A stretch of 40,561 bases of DNA from an uncultured Rhizobiaceae group bacterium (GTDB taxonomy: Bacteria; Pseudomonadota; Alphaproteobacteria; Rhizobiales; Rhizobiaceae), in contig CALIOE010000032.1 in the NCBI GenBank assembly GCA_938044775.1, positions 1-40,561 of the forward strand, given 5' to 3'. Both the position numbers and the translations under genes were made by a program. Within the stretch, counting starts at the first letter, position 1. Each line of letters begins with the position of its first letter. Under the pieces are notes generated by a model, which was given only the letters and a program-made list of their open reading frames with translations, did no database searches and had not been told where the DNA came from. Positions 17,642-26,848 of this stretch are shown here, in pieces.

Positions 17642-18120
17642 GGAGGCAATCCTCTCCAGAAATAATCCAACAGGCCAGATGTCGAAAGAGGCTTCCCCAC
17701 CGACAGTTCCGGTCACGCTCAAATCGACGCGTGCCACGAAACACGGGCCATCGGGTTGGGGTGTATTGCGAGCGTCGCGCTTTGTCCAGTGATCGAAACG
17801 CCTCACAGGCAAGTTGTCGCAAGATTTTTTTGACCTTTTGCATCGGAAGTCGCTGATGTTCTCGACCAGCCGGCAAAAGTGAACGGTCAGGCTGCCAACA
17901 GGAGCCTAAAAAACCGCGCTGTTATGGGGTTTTTGTGGACAATTCCACTTCCCTGAGCAGTTTGGCAGCAGAGCAGTGTCGATTGCCGGGACAACCGCCA
18001 AAAAGTATGACGAATTCCACGGTTTTCTGACCGGTTCACGGCCATCGCCCCGGAATCCGGTCTGAGGCAGCATTACAGCAGGAATTGTCCAGCAGCGCTG
18101 TTAATTCCGCCTCCGTAGCG
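17642..18120. other. Non-coding region upstream of petABC
   Basis: No gene is supported in these 479 bp. The promoter of petABC must lie here but I cannot place it with confidence. A short inverted repeat, AAAAACC at 17909-17915 and GGTTTTT at 17928-17934 with a 12-base loop, lies between the two minus-strand genes. It could act as a weak terminator for the upstream tautomerase gene. Confidence 0.4.
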
Positions 18121-18513
18121 TCAGCTCATACCGGCCTTCAGCCGCCCGTGCACAGAGTTTTTCTTGAAAGACAGTTCGGCCTCATTCTCCACCATATCGA
18201 GCGACACCATGAAATATCCGCCGGCAAGCTCGGCATCAAAAAAGCCGCAAACGGCGTCGAAAATGGCCTGCCCGGCCTGTCTCTTGGTTTCCACGTCCCG
18301 TCCGGCCCCAAGACGCACAATAAGCGAGACAAAAGCGTTTTCCTCGTGACCGTCGGCGATCGTGTAGATGTCGCACGGATGCAGCCGCACGCGTATGCCG
18401 CCGAGCGGAAACACGCCTGTTTCCGCCGCAACATCGCGAATGAGGTCAGACAAATGCTGCATATCCTGTGAGGCATCCAGATTGCTGGAATACTCGACAA
18501 TGAAATGGGGCAT
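18121..18513 (-). CDS. 5-carboxymethyl-2-hydroxymuconate isomerase-like tautomerase
   Basis: This 130-residue protein belongs to the CHMI/HpaF tautomerase family. It starts MPHFIVEYSSNL, so removal of Met exposes the catalytic N-terminal Pro. The GIRVRLHPCDIYTIADG and NAFVSLIVRLGAG segments match the family. I chose ATG 18513 because AGGGAGA lies just upstream and because Pro must be residue 2; a longer upstream frame exists. No other homoprotocatechuate (hpa) genes are nearby, so the physiological substrate is doubtful. It lies 35 bp after the trpE(G) stop on the same strand. Confidence 0.88.
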   Translation of the reverse strand: MPHFIVEYSSNLDASQDMQHLSDLIRDVAAETGVFPLGGIRVRLHPCDIYTIADGHEENAFVSLIVRLGAGRDVETKRQAGQAIFDAVCGFFDAELAGGYFMVSLDMVENEAELSFKKNSVHGRLKAGMS

Positions 18514-18548
18514 AGATTCTCCCTGCCGTTGGCCCAAATCCCTAGTTT

Positions 18549-20705
18549 TCAGCGTTTTGCCAGATGAGCAACCACATTCTCAATCATTCGCATGCCGGCG
18601 TCCTGCCCCAGGCTCATAATACTCTCTGGATGAAATTGCACAGCAGCAACGGCTTCACTCTCGTGCTCGACCCCCATGATGACCCCATCAGCGGTCTCGG
18701 CGGTGACGCGAAGGGCCGGCGGTAACGTGGTCCTGTCGGCGAACAGCGAGTGATAACGGCCCACGGTGACCTGGTCAGACAATCCTGAGAAGACAATCGA
18801 ATTCTGCGATGCAGAGATCCGCGAGGGTTTGCCGTGCATGGGCGTTTCAAGTTGGTCCAGAGTGCCGCCAAAACTCTCAACCAGGGCCTGAAGACCAAGA
18901 CAAACGCCAAAGAGAGGAAGTTTTCGCTCGCGGGCAGCGGCAATGGTGGCCGCACAGTCGAAATCCTTTGGACTGCCGGGCCCCGGTGACATAACGACAA
19001 GATGCGGATTGATCCGGTCAAACACGTCAGCAGCCAAAGGAGCACGCAGGGTCGTCACTTCCGCACCTGTCTGACGGAAATAGTTTGCAAGCGTATGCAC
19101 GAAGCTGTCTTCGTGGTCGACCAGCAATATGCGCACGCCTTCTCCAACAGCAGCTGTTGCCCTTCCCTGCCCTGGGGCGTTGCCGACGGAGGTGTCGCGG
19201 ATGGCGCTCAGCATGGCCGACGCTTTCAGCTCCGTTTCCGCTTCTTCATCTTCGGGAACACTGTCATATAAAAGAGTGGCTCCGGCCCGCACTTCAGCAA
19301 TTCCATTCTTGATGCGCACGGTACGCAAAGTGAGCCCCGTGTTCATGTCGCCGTTGAAGCCAACCATGCCCACCGCCCCGCCATACCAGGCCCGGGCGCT
19401 CTTTTCGTTTTCCTCGATAAACCGCATGGCCCAGAGCTTAGGCGCACCGGTCACTGTAACGGCCCAGGCGTGCGTCAAAAATCCGTCGAAGGCATCCATA
19501 TCTGGTCTCAGCCGGCCCTCAATATGATCGACCGTATGGATAAGGCGCGAATACATCTCGATTTGCCGGCGGCCGATCACCTTCACCGACCCAGGCTCGC
19601 ACACACGGCTCTTGTCGTTTCGATCGACATCGGAACACATCGTCAGTTCTGACTCATCTTTTTTGGAATTGAGCAGCTTCAGGATTTGTTCGCTGTCCTC
19701 AATCGGATCCTGGCCACGCCGGATTGTTCCTGAAATCGGACATGTTTCAATGCGTCTGCCTTGGACCCGCACAAACATTTCCGGACTGGCTCCAACAAGA
19801 TACTCCCCCTCTCCCAGATTGATAAAAAACGAATAAGGAGAAGGGTTTATCTCCTTTAGTTTGCGGGAAATGGCAGAAGGAGGATTGACGCATCTCTCGG
19901 TGAAAACCTGTCCGGGGACGACCTCGAACAGATCGCCGCGAACAAACTTCTCCTTGGCCCGTTCGACCAGCGCGGCGTACTCGCCGGGCCGGTGGTCTCC
20001 GCGGCCGGGATCTGAGGGAGCCGGGACAAAGGGAACGTCGTCTCCTTCTCTGGGCATACCAGCCGTTGATCGCGTACCGATCGTGTAGTCGTATCGTTCG
20101 TGCCAGGCTTCGGCTGCATGGTGATCCACAACAAGAATCTCGTCGGGAAGATACATCACCATATCACGCTGATCATCGGGCCGCTCAAGCTTGAACTCGA
20201 TCGGATCGAACTGAAAACAAAGATCGTAACCAAACGCTCCATAAAGGGCGAGGTTCGGGTCGGCATCACTGCGGAACAGTTCGACGACGGCGCGCAGCAC
20301 CGAGAACACCGTCGGCGCCCGCGACCGCAGTTCCTCGGAGACCACGCCTTCCGGCTCCCGGACGGCGCACAATATCTTCCGATCGCTGCGTTCCATGGAC
20401 TCAAGATGATCATGCCCTGAAAGCACCTCGCCAATGGCATCGAGCAATATTTCGCCCCGACCATTGTAGGCTTCCACTGTGACCGCCCTGCCCTTCGAGG
20501 AAATCCCCAAAGGAGGGTCGATAATCGCCGTGTCCCATCGCGTATAGCGTCCCGGATACTCATAGTTTGACGAAAAAACAGCGCCCCGCCGCGTATCGAG
20601 CCGATCAACATAATTTTGAACGGCATCCGAATAGGCGGTAGAAAACCGCTCGCGGGAGACGGTCACCCCACCTCTGGTCTCGAACTCGAACTTCTCTTCG
20701 CTCAT
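18549..20705 (-). CDS. trpE(G): Anthranilate synthase, fused TrpE-TrpG
   Basis: It converts chorismate and glutamine to anthranilate, the first step of Trp synthesis. Residues 1 to about 510 are the TrpE chorismate-binding part, including [12 protein letters not shown] and [16 protein letters not shown]. From about residue 525 ([18 protein letters not shown]) comes a class I glutamine amidotransferase with nucleophile Cys602 in GVCLG and His692/Glu694 in FHPES. The fusion is characteristic of rhizobia and relatives. ATG 20705 is preferred, preceded by GAGAG; an upstream in-frame start at 20792 would read through the attenuator and is rejected. Expression is probably controlled by the trpL attenuator. 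Confidence 0.97.
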   Translation of the reverse strand: MSEEKFEFETRGGVTVSRERFSTAYSDAVQNYVDRLDTRRGAVFSSNYEYPGRYTRWDTAIIDPPLGISSKGRAVTVEAYNGRGEILLDAIGEVLSGHDHLESMERSDRKILCAVREPEGVVSEELRSRAPTVFSVLRAVVELFRSDADPNLALYGAFGYDLCFQFDPIEFKLERPDDQRDMVMYLPDEILVVDHHAAEAWHERYDYTIGTRSTAGMPREGDDVPFVPAPSDPGRGDHRPGEYAALVERAKEKFVRGDLFEVVPGQVFTERCVNPPSAISRKLKEINPSPYSFFINLGEGEYLVGASPEMFVRVQGRRIETCPISGTIRRGQDPIEDSEQILKLLNSKKDESELTMCSDVDRNDKSRVCEPGSVKVIGRRQIEMYSRLIHTVDHIEGRLRPDMDAFDGFLTHAWAVTVTGAPKLWAMRFIEENEKSARAWYGGAVGMVGFNGDMNTGLTLRTVRIKNGIAEVRAGATLLYDSVPEDEEAETELKASAMLSAIRDTSVGNAPGQGRATAAVGEGVRILLVDHEDSFVHTLANYFRQTGAEVTTLRAPLAADVFDRINPHLVVMSPGPGSPKDFDCAATIAAARERKLPLFGVCLGLQALVESFGGTLDQLETPMHGKPSRISASQNSIVFSGLSDQVTVGRYHSLFADRTTLPPALRVTAETADGVIMGVEHESEAVAAVQFHPESIMSLGQDAGMRMIENVVAHLAKR

Positions 20706-20748
20706 TTTGCTACTCTCTTTTGCACCCCTGTTAGGGAAGTCCGGGCAC

Positions 20749-20774
20749 AAAAAAACCGCCCGTGACAGGGGCGG
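20749..20774 (-). terminator. trp attenuator terminator
   Basis: On the minus strand CCGCCC (20774-20769) pairs with GGGCGG (20761-20756) around a 7-base loop and is followed by seven Ts (20755-20749). This is a textbook intrinsic terminator between trpL and trpE. A competing antiterminator can form from GGCGGC (20812-20807), just after the leader stop codon, pairing with GCCGCC (20775-20770), which uses up the 5' arm of the terminator. Confidence 0.92.
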
Positions 20775-20813
20775 CTGGATTTCGATTTTCACAAATCTTT
20801 CCCGTGGCCGCCT

Positions 20814-20858
20814 TTAGCGAGCCCACCACCAGGAAGAAATTGTGTGCAGATTTGTCAT
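20814..20858 (-). CDS. trpL: trp operon leader peptide
   Basis: The 14-residue peptide MTNLHTISSWWWAR has three consecutive Trp codons before Ala-Arg-stop. It matches in layout, and in the WWWAR ending, the leader peptide known from Sinorhizobium meliloti. Ribosome stalling at the Trp codons when charged tRNA-Trp is scarce would allow the antiterminator to form and trpE(G) to be read. There is no ribosome-binding site, but a promoter is spaced so that transcription should begin at the A of the ATG, which agrees with the leaderless trpL mRNA described in S. meliloti. In that species the released leader RNA and peptide also have trans roles; whether they do here is unknown. Confidence 0.93.
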   Translation of the reverse strand: MTNLHTISSWWWAR

Positions 20859-20864
20859 GCAAGC

Positions 20865-20893
20865 TTCGTAGCGCCGACCGTCCTGCAAAGCAA
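20865..20893 (-). promoter_or_regulatory. Promoter of trpL-trpE(G)
   Basis: On the minus strand a -35 candidate TTGCTT (20893-20888) and a -10 candidate TACGAA (20870-20865) are separated by 17 bp. The A of the trpL ATG lies seven bases downstream of the -10, the usual distance for a start site. Neither hexamer is a strong consensus match, but the spacing is exact and fits a leaderless transcript. Confidence 0.65.
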
Positions 20894-20986
20894 GGGACCA
20901 CGTCCGCTGGAGGGAAATCTAGGAACGTGATCCCCGTTGCTGTCATATCCGGGACGCGGCTGGAGTATCGCACCCGGAGGACTGTG

Positions 20987-21023
20987 GAGAATCCGGGTCA
21001 GGCGGAATAGGACCCGGATTCTC
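20987..21023. repeat. Strong 13-bp inverted repeat
   Basis: GAGAATCCGGGTC (20987-20999) and GACCCGGATTCTC (21011-21023) are perfect reverse complements with an 11-base spacer. No T-run follows on either strand, so it is not a standard intrinsic terminator. It lies between the end of the DUF2333 gene and the trp promoter. Confidence 0.85.
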
Positions 21024-21028
21024 AAATA

Positions 21029-21087
21029 ACCCGCTTGGTACGGGTCAATCGTTGATGTCGAAAAAAGCAGGGGGGCTCGACATCAAC
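21029..21087. repeat. Two further inverted repeats in the DUF2333-trpL gap
   Basis: ACCCG (21029-21033) with CGGGT (21041-21045) forms a small hairpin. GTTGATGTCGA (21051-21061) with TCGACATCAAC (21077-21087) forms a perfect 11-bp stem around a 15-base purine-rich loop. Together with the 13-bp repeat at 20987 they make three hairpins within about 100 bp. The remainder of the gap to 21240 is AT-richer and shows no gene. Confidence 0.8.
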
Positions 21088-21240
21088 AATGACTTGTAGA
21101 GGAACTCGATTTACACTCTAAACAATGCGTTAATACAATCATAAGTTGTATTTGTAAACAAAACTCTCCCACGGTCCGAACAATCTTAACGATCACGATT
21201 GCCCGCAGCCTTAGCCAAAAAATACATGCCGGAAACAGAT

Positions 21241-22350
21241 CTAGCGATCGAGAATATCACGCATTTCGGTCATGTTTGCGCGAACCCGCAGCAAATTGAA
21301 CCCCATCGTCGACAAATGGGATGGCATCACAAATGCATCTTCCGCACCGTTCGATATGATCAGCGGGTCAATATCAAGCGCGGCACGCAATTGACGCTGC
21401 ATCTCGTCCCAGACCTTCGTGACATTCTTTTCCTTGACCACGTCAACAAAGTCGGCCCGAGCCGCGGCCATGATGCCGTTGAGGGCATAGAGCTGACCGT
21501 AGGTGAACCAGAAGCGATCGTCGGCCCGGGTGTCGAACCAGCCCGCATTGCTGCTTGCAATACGGCGGCTGAGAATATCCGAGGTCGACCCAAGTGTGTT
21601 GGACATCTGGTCGAGAAAACGCAGCAAATTGTCAGCCCGTGGGTCGAACAGGGCCGTGCAATTTTGCAACTTCGCGTTGAACTCGGCCAGATTGCCGACG
21701 GCCTCTCGGTAAAACGACTGCGTCGGAGAGGCAAAACCCAGAGGAGAGAACGAAAAGTACCACCGGTCTTCGGGATAATTGATGTTCTGACGGGCGTTCT
21801 GAAGGCTCTGATCGATCTGCGAAGTGCCACGGACACGACCCAGCCGATCCACCGCTTCGAAAGTGGTACGTCGGACAATGTTGTTGATGCCGAGCTGGAA
21901 TGAGGCCTTGTTGTCAAACCAGGGCGTGTACTTCCAGTCCAGTCCGAACAGGCCCATTTTGGAAATGAAGGTCGACGGCACCCAGGTGTTCTGGTTGACG
22001 TTGAAATCGGTCAGGTCACTGGCCACCTCCATAATGGCAGACGGACCGCAGACACCGCTCTGCCCTTTAACGGCTTCCCCAGGCCGGGTTGTACGCTTTT
22101 CCAGCTCATAAGCCGCCGCATAGTCGGCATTGAAGCCGCGCCAGAACTGCGTTTGATAGAAGAAAAATCCGTATCCGACGACGAGAACGAGCACCAGCAC
22201 ACTGGCAACTGCCTTGATGATGAACCCTCGGCCACGAACCCATCTGGTTGCGGTCACAAACGGCCATAAAATGGCAGCTATGACATACCCGATTCCCCGG
22301 CCGATCCTGTCAAAGATCCATTCAATAAAGTTGATCACTGGATCAAGCAT
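21241..22350 (-). CDS. DUF2333 family inner-membrane protein
   Basis: This 369-residue protein of unknown function belongs to the DUF2333 family by its overall pattern. It has an N-terminal amphipathic region, then one strong transmembrane helix (about 43-64, FIIKAVASVLVLVLVVGYGF), and a large domain that should face the periplasm. Notable segments are GVCGPSAIMEVASDLTDF and NQNTWVPSTFISKMGLFGLDW. GGGAGG four bases before the ATG supports the start. It is the last gene of the long minus-strand locus, 9 bp after the DUF6638-like gene, so co-translation is likely. It may anchor the AAA+ module at the membrane (inference). Confidence 0.8.
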   Translation of the reverse strand: MLDPVINFIEWIFDRIGRGIGYVIAAILWPFVTATRWVRGRGFIIKAVASVLVLVLVVGYGFFFYQTQFWRGFNADYAAAYELEKRTTRPGEAVKGQSGVCGPSAIMEVASDLTDFNVNQNTWVPSTFISKMGLFGLDWKYTPWFDNKASFQLGINNIVRRTTFEAVDRLGRVRGTSQIDQSLQNARQNINYPEDRWYFSFSPLGFASPTQSFYREAVGNLAEFNAKLQNCTALFDPRADNLLRFLDQMSNTLGSTSDILSRRIASSNAGWFDTRADDRFWFTYGQLYALNGIMAAARADFVDVVKEKNVTKVWDEMQRQLRAALDIDPLIISNGAEDAFVMPSHLSTMGFNLLRVRANMTEMRDILDR

Positions 22351-22359
22351 GGTGCCTCC

Positions 22360-23643
22360 CTATTTCATCCCGTAAAGGCGCTTTCGCAGCCTCGCCTTGT
22401 TGTTGAGATAGGTGTCGCTAACCACGCCCACAACGTGTTCCTTTAATTCATCGTGCCAGCCCTCGTAGCTGGCGTAGAAGCTTGGTTTGTTGAACACATA
22501 GCGCGTGACAAAATCAAACTTCACATAATCTGAAATCAACCGGTTTACGAGCCAGTTGTCGGGATGGCCCGGCTTGGCACGGGACAGGATAAACCGTCCC
22601 CGGGGGTCAAGTTCGTCCAGTTCCAGCTCTGCCCAGCTTTCGAGTTCGCGCTCGGCCCACATCAAAAACGGCAGAGTGCCCTCGTCCTCCACCAGTTGCG
22701 TATTCTTGCTGACCCAGTTTTTGATCCAACGCCGGTCACTGGGACTATGCTTCTTCTTCGGTTCTTCGTGATAGGCGAGCACGGTTAAAAGCATCTCGAC
22801 CTTGTGATCGATCCAGCCCGATTTTTCGATCCACGACCCGCGGGGCAGCTCGATCCGGCCGGTCTCAACCAAAAACCGATAGACGAGCTCATCGTCGTGG
22901 CGATCGATGTAGCTGACCTGCCATGGTCGCGAGCGGCGAAAGCCCGGTGCATCCGGATCACCGATTACTGTTGTCTGGTCTTCGTCGATAAACACATAAA
23001 CGCCACCGAAATGAGCCGACCAGAACGTGTTATGACGGAAGACGATTTCAGTGGGTACGAGTTCGTTGGTGCGGATATCACCGGTGGAACTCGCCAGGTC
23101 GACCATGCGGTTCAGCATGTCATCGTCACGCCACGCATTGGGCATTTTCTTCAGCCGGTCGATGAGCAGCCGCAACTCGCTTGCCTGATCAGACGTATTG
23201 GCACCTGTAAAGACCTTGAACGTGACCTGCTCTATCGACAGCAGGTCCTCGATGTCGCGGGCTTCCAGAACCGGGTCCTCGATTTCACCGTAGAGCACAT
23301 CCTTGATGGTGAGCGCGTTGATCACCCGGGCATTGCCATCAAAAAACTGGTGCATCAGCTGTCCGGTATTGGAAAACGCCGTGTGGACCACCGGCAATTC
23401 CTGCTGGCTCGGCGACAGGATAATAAAGCGCCGGTTGATACCGTGTGGATCGAGATATTGCTGGTCGCCCAGCTCCCCGGCCACTTCAGGAGAAAATCCG
23501 GTCATGTCGACCCGGAAAGACTCCAACTTTGTCGGCTTGAGGTTGAACCCCTCCAGCGCCTGATTATAGCGCGCGATCAGATGCGGCTCGGACACCCTCA
23601 TCATGCGGCCATAGATAAGCTCTGACTCTTCGAGGCGTTTCAT
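22360..23643 (-). CDS. DUF6638-like protein of unknown function
   Basis: This soluble protein of about 427 residues has no signal peptide or membrane segment. It begins MKRLEESELIYGRMMRVSEP and contains FNLKPTKLESFRVDMTGFSP and RIELPRGSWIEKSGWIDHKVE. I recall this pattern as the uncharacterised family DUF6638, but I am not certain of the number. ATG 23643 is chosen, with GGGAG 11 bases upstream; an in-frame GTG nine codons earlier is possible. It sits between the AAA+ ATPase (123 bp gap) and the DUF2333 gene (9 bp gap). Confidence 0.6.
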   Translation of the reverse strand: MKRLEESELIYGRMMRVSEPHLIARYNQALEGFNLKPTKLESFRVDMTGFSPEVAGELGDQQYLDPHGINRRFIILSPSQQELPVVHTAFSNTGQLMHQFFDGNARVINALTIKDVLYGEIEDPVLEARDIEDLLSIEQVTFKVFTGANTSDQASELRLLIDRLKKMPNAWRDDDMLNRMVDLASSTGDIRTNELVPTEIVFRHNTFWSAHFGGVYVFIDEDQTTVIGDPDAPGFRRSRPWQVSYIDRHDDELVYRFLVETGRIELPRGSWIEKSGWIDHKVEMLLTVLAYHEEPKKKHSPSDRRWIKNWVSKNTQLVEDEGTLPFLMWAERELESWAELELDELDPRGRFILSRAKPGHPDNWLVNRLISDYVKFDFVTRYVFNKPSFYASYEGWHDELKEHVVGVVSDTYLNNKARLRKRLYGMK

Positions 23644-23766
23644 GCGGACGTCATCTCCCGCAAATGACACCCGAGCAGCGTTGGCAGCCCCGTCGACGAA
23701 CCAAACAAGTGCAACGCAGCTGTCGGGAGCCCAGGTGCAAGAGACGAAAACGACAAAAAAGCGGTC

Positions 23767-25677
23767 TCACCCATTCCATCGTCCGTCTTTTTTCATGGCC
23801 TCGATCTCTGCGATCGCCCGTTCGCGCTGGCGCTCACGACGGATAATTTCCTCCACCGCCGCATTGTCGCTCTTGTCGCTGTAGCGGAACTCGGAATCGC
23901 CGTAGCGGTTGATCTCCTGCATCACCATGTCCATCGTGAAAGGTGAGCGCAATTCCGCAATCATATCGCGTTTGGTGTCATAGTCTTTGTGCATGAAAAC
24001 TTCCGGCGCTTCGAACCATTCGTCCGGCAACTCAATGTCCATGGCCCGCATTTTGATCGCGTCTGTGATGTTCTTGATCGCGCGTCCCGTAAACCGGGGT
24101 TCGGCCACTTTGATCAGGTGCAGATAGGTGCCCACATCTGCCAGAGACTTAGGTTCTCCAACTTCATTGAGGAAGAGATCATAAACCGCCGCCAGCCCCT
24201 CTTCCTGAGGCTTGGTGAGTTCTGAATAGGCCTCGCTCACGGCGCGCTCAATCGCCTGCGCCTCAAACAATTCATGATCACCCAGAGGGATCTCGTGGTT
24301 CTTGCCAGCCAGCAACGCGAAAATGTCTATGTAATCGTCGCGGGTCTGCGGTCCATCGACCAGCCAGCGCGCACCCGCCCGCTGGCGCAGCGCATCATCA
24401 ACATTCTCGGGATAGTTGGAGAACATCCCGAACGAACAATTTCCGCGCACCACTGTCTTGGCGCCGGCAAAACTCTCCATAAGCACGGCCGTGACTTCCT
24501 GTTGACCAGCGGACGCACGGTCATCCGACCTCTTTGCGGCTATCTGGTCAATATCGTCCACCGTGCCAAAACCGATTGTCTTGGCACCAAGCACATTGGA
24601 CACGAATTGTTTGCAGTTTTGACCCGATTTGCCCTGATACGATGAAATCTGATCGACACCAAAATTTTCGTAGGTAAATCCGTATCCGGCAACCTCACAA
24701 TAATCATTGATCATTCCGGCAATCATCTGGATGAGGATCGTTTTGCCGGTGCCTGGTGAGCCGTCGCCAATAAAGGTAAAAACAAAACCGCCCAGTTCTA
24801 CAAACGGGTTCATCTGCTTGTCAAAATCATAGGCCATCAGCATCTTTGACAGTTTGATGGCCTGATACTTGGCGATGTGGTTGCCAATGATCTCGTTTGG
24901 CTTCTTGAACTGCATAATCAGCTTCGAGCGTTTCGCGCCCGGCGCAACGTCAAAACCGTTTAACTCGAACCCGTCGCTTTCAAGTCGCAGATGGGTCCGC
25001 TCAAACGAACCAAGGGCGGAGAAACGAGCGCGGCGCTGCAGCAATTCGTCCATCGCCAGCCGCGCCGCCTCGCGCGCGCGCGTGGTCATAACCTTGTCGT
25101 CAGCGGCATCAACGACCGCTGCATTCAGCGCTGCAACCAGACCCTTCAAAGCGTCCTGGGGCGTGTCGAACAGGAAATCCGGTTCGTCGACATCACTTGC
25201 AGGTTCGCCTTCTTCGGGAAGCATTTGCAACAAATAGGCGGCCGCCGAAAAGGCCGCGACATAGGCCGACGATTCGACAAGATTACGAAATCGCTCGGCC
25301 TCTTCCCCGGCCAGTGATCCGCCGACATTCTTCTTGGTCAGCGCATCCAACCCGGTTTGTTCGCCAAACAGATTCGCTATTGCCATGGAAACGGCAATGG
25401 CGCGGCGGGTCTTGTACACAAGACCATGCTGGGCAAGCGACAGCATCGCATCACCGGCATTCAGAGCCGAAACAGTGTTCAGAAACTCAACCTTGTTGGT
25501 GGATTTCGCGCCCGCCGTAGAGACCGTTGAAACAAATCGGCGGCGCGTTCCTGCGATTTCCGTCTTGCTTTCAGCTTTTCCGGTGACAACCTGCACGAAA
25601 CCGGTGACCAGAGATTGTGCCACCGGAAGGTGTTCGTCGATATCGGTTTCCCTGAGGGTTGTAAGGCCTACATCCAT
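23767..25677 (-). CDS. AAA+ ATPase
   Basis: This 636-residue cytoplasmic ATPase has Walker A GSPGTGKT at residues 306-313 and a Walker B-like stretch ending DDID near 374-377. A sensor-1-type Asn lies in FGMFSNYPEN near 421, and arginines at RQRAGAR could be fingers. The N-terminal 290 residues have no recognised enzyme motif; they are helical and Ala-rich, perhaps a substrate or partner domain. The C-terminal part contains KNITDAIKMRAMDIELPDEWF and ends in an Arg/Glu-rich helix. The start lies one base after the preceding gene's stop, so the two are coupled. It could remodel or energise the neighbouring membrane components; its target is unknown. Confidence 0.88.
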   Translation of the reverse strand: MDVGLTTLRETDIDEHLPVAQSLVTGFVQVVTGKAESKTEIAGTRRRFVSTVSTAGAKSTNKVEFLNTVSALNAGDAMLSLAQHGLVYKTRRAIAVSMAIANLFGEQTGLDALTKKNVGGSLAGEEAERFRNLVESSAYVAAFSAAAYLLQMLPEEGEPASDVDEPDFLFDTPQDALKGLVAALNAAVVDAADDKVMTTRAREAARLAMDELLQRRARFSALGSFERTHLRLESDGFELNGFDVAPGAKRSKLIMQFKKPNEIIGNHIAKYQAIKLSKMLMAYDFDKQMNPFVELGGFVFTFIGDGSPGTGKTILIQMIAGMINDYCEVAGYGFTYENFGVDQISSYQGKSGQNCKQFVSNVLGAKTIGFGTVDDIDQIAAKRSDDRASAGQQEVTAVLMESFAGAKTVVRGNCSFGMFSNYPENVDDALRQRAGARWLVDGPQTRDDYIDIFALLAGKNHEIPLGDHELFEAQAIERAVSEAYSELTKPQEEGLAAVYDLFLNEVGEPKSLADVGTYLHLIKVAEPRFTGRAIKNITDAIKMRAMDIELPDEWFEAPEVFMHKDYDTKRDMIAELRSPFTMDMVMQEINRYGDSEFRYSDKSDNAAVEEIIRRERQRERAIAEIEAMKKDGRWNG

Positions 25678-25678
25678 C

Positions 25679-26827
25679 TTAAAAGTCTCTCAAAACCTGA
25701 TTGCCGCTGACCACATGGGTCTTGTATCCGCTAAACACCTTGTCACGATTGCCGCTCGCATAGATGGCCTGATAGGCCTCATGGGGAACCAGTGCGTGGC
25801 GTTCGTACTGACTGACTCCCTGCCGCACCGCTTCAAGGTCATCAGTCTCGATGTGATAGGTCTGTCGTGCCGGGGTCGATCCCCAAAGGCCCCATTTGGC
25901 CGGTGTCTCGGATGCAGAAAAAAGCTCCTGTACAGTCCAGGTAAGCATCCATGCGTTGTCGGTCTGATGCACCTGGTCCAGGATGGTTTCAACAACCTTG
26001 CCATGGCTGGTTACTCCCGCAGAATAAAATGGCCCCATGACAATGCGTCTGAGCTGTTTGGGATGCAGGTCGGGGAAATCCTTGTCCATGTTGTCGGCAA
26101 TGGTCGCCAAGGTCAGCCCATAGCTCGAATTGCGTTCGCAGAAGTCATCAAACTTGTGAGCCAGATCGGGATTGAGCAGCCCTTCAATCGGGAACGGAAT
26201 GTCGAGTCCTGATTTCAGCTCATCGCCCTGCAGGAGCAACTTGACCATGCTCTCAGACGAATCTTCTATCACCGCCACATAGACAAGCGGAATATTGGCC
26301 GAGCCGTCAAAGGCGCCCCAATGGACCACGTAATAGGGCCGTTTGGTGGTCGGATTGACAGACACCTTGACGCTGACGGGCAACACATTGGGCTGGAACA
26401 CATCGCCCTTTTGGACCTCTTCAAGATACAGCCGCTCGGCCATTGACCTTTGCAGCTGCTCGGGAAATTTCTTCTTGAGCAGAATAAAGTCGACCATTTC
26501 GTTGCGCAGCGTTTCGGCGTCCGGCATGGCAGCCAAGAGCTTTTCGGCACCCTTGGCATCTGCATCGAGGTCCATAATGTTCTGGAACACCGGATAGCCG
26601 CTTTCCGCCTGATTGATGCGAAAACGCTTGGCGAAGGCAATTCGGTTTTCCCAGGCATCAAACGAATGCCGCAGGCGCTCGATATAGCCTGTGAGAATCG
26701 AGCCGATCAGTTCATGTTTGTACAGAGGTGAATCGTCTTCTCTCAGATAGACATCGAGACCGTCCAGTGCCGCATCGATGGCACGGAAGTAACGGCTGAT
26801 GGATCGAGACTTGGTATTGGCGTTCAT
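25679..26827 (-). CDS. Hypothetical protein, AAA+ partner
   Basis: I do not recognise this 382-residue protein. It has no signal peptide or transmembrane segment. The N-terminal half is helical and charged (SRSISRYFRAIDAALDGLDV to FILLKKKFPEQLQRS). The C-terminal half is richer in strands and aromatics (YYVVHWGAFDGSANIPLVYV, WMLTWTVQELFSA). It lies 21 bp after the coiled-coil gene and one base before the AAA+ ATPase gene, and this arrangement suggests a stable complex with those products. No catalytic motif is evident. Confidence 0.75.
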   Translation of the reverse strand: MNANTKSRSISRYFRAIDAALDGLDVYLREDDSPLYKHELIGSILTGYIERLRHSFDAWENRIAFAKRFRINQAESGYPVFQNIMDLDADAKGAEKLLAAMPDAETLRNEMVDFILLKKKFPEQLQRSMAERLYLEEVQKGDVFQPNVLPVSVKVSVNPTTKRPYYVVHWGAFDGSANIPLVYVAVIEDSSESMVKLLLQGDELKSGLDIPFPIEGLLNPDLAHKFDDFCERNSSYGLTLATIADNMDKDFPDLHPKQLRRIVMGPFYSAGVTSHGKVVETILDQVHQTDNAWMLTWTVQELFSASETPAKWGLWGSTPARQTYHIETDDLEAVRQGVSQYERHALVPHEAYQAIYASGNRDKVFSGYKTHVVSGNQVLRDF

Positions 26828-26848
26828 GGCCTGCAGCCCCGCGCGCCC

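Noticed and set aside
20706-20792. N-terminal extension of trpE(G) to an upstream start
   Set aside because: The extension would be encoded by the attenuator terminator itself; the ATG at 20705 has a ribosome-binding site and gives the normal length.
20731-20973. 80-codon minus-strand frame over the trp leader
   Set aside because: It reads the attenuator in another frame and runs through the terminator hairpin; the 14-codon trpL explains this region.
22804-23625. Plus-strand open frame of 273 codons opposite the DUF6638-like gene
   Set aside because: The minus-strand gene fits the operon spacing and has a ribosome-binding site; the antisense frame has neither.
25334-26212. Plus-strand open frame of 292 codons across the AAA+ gene and its partner
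   Set aside because: It is antisense to the coupled pair and has no recognisable domain.
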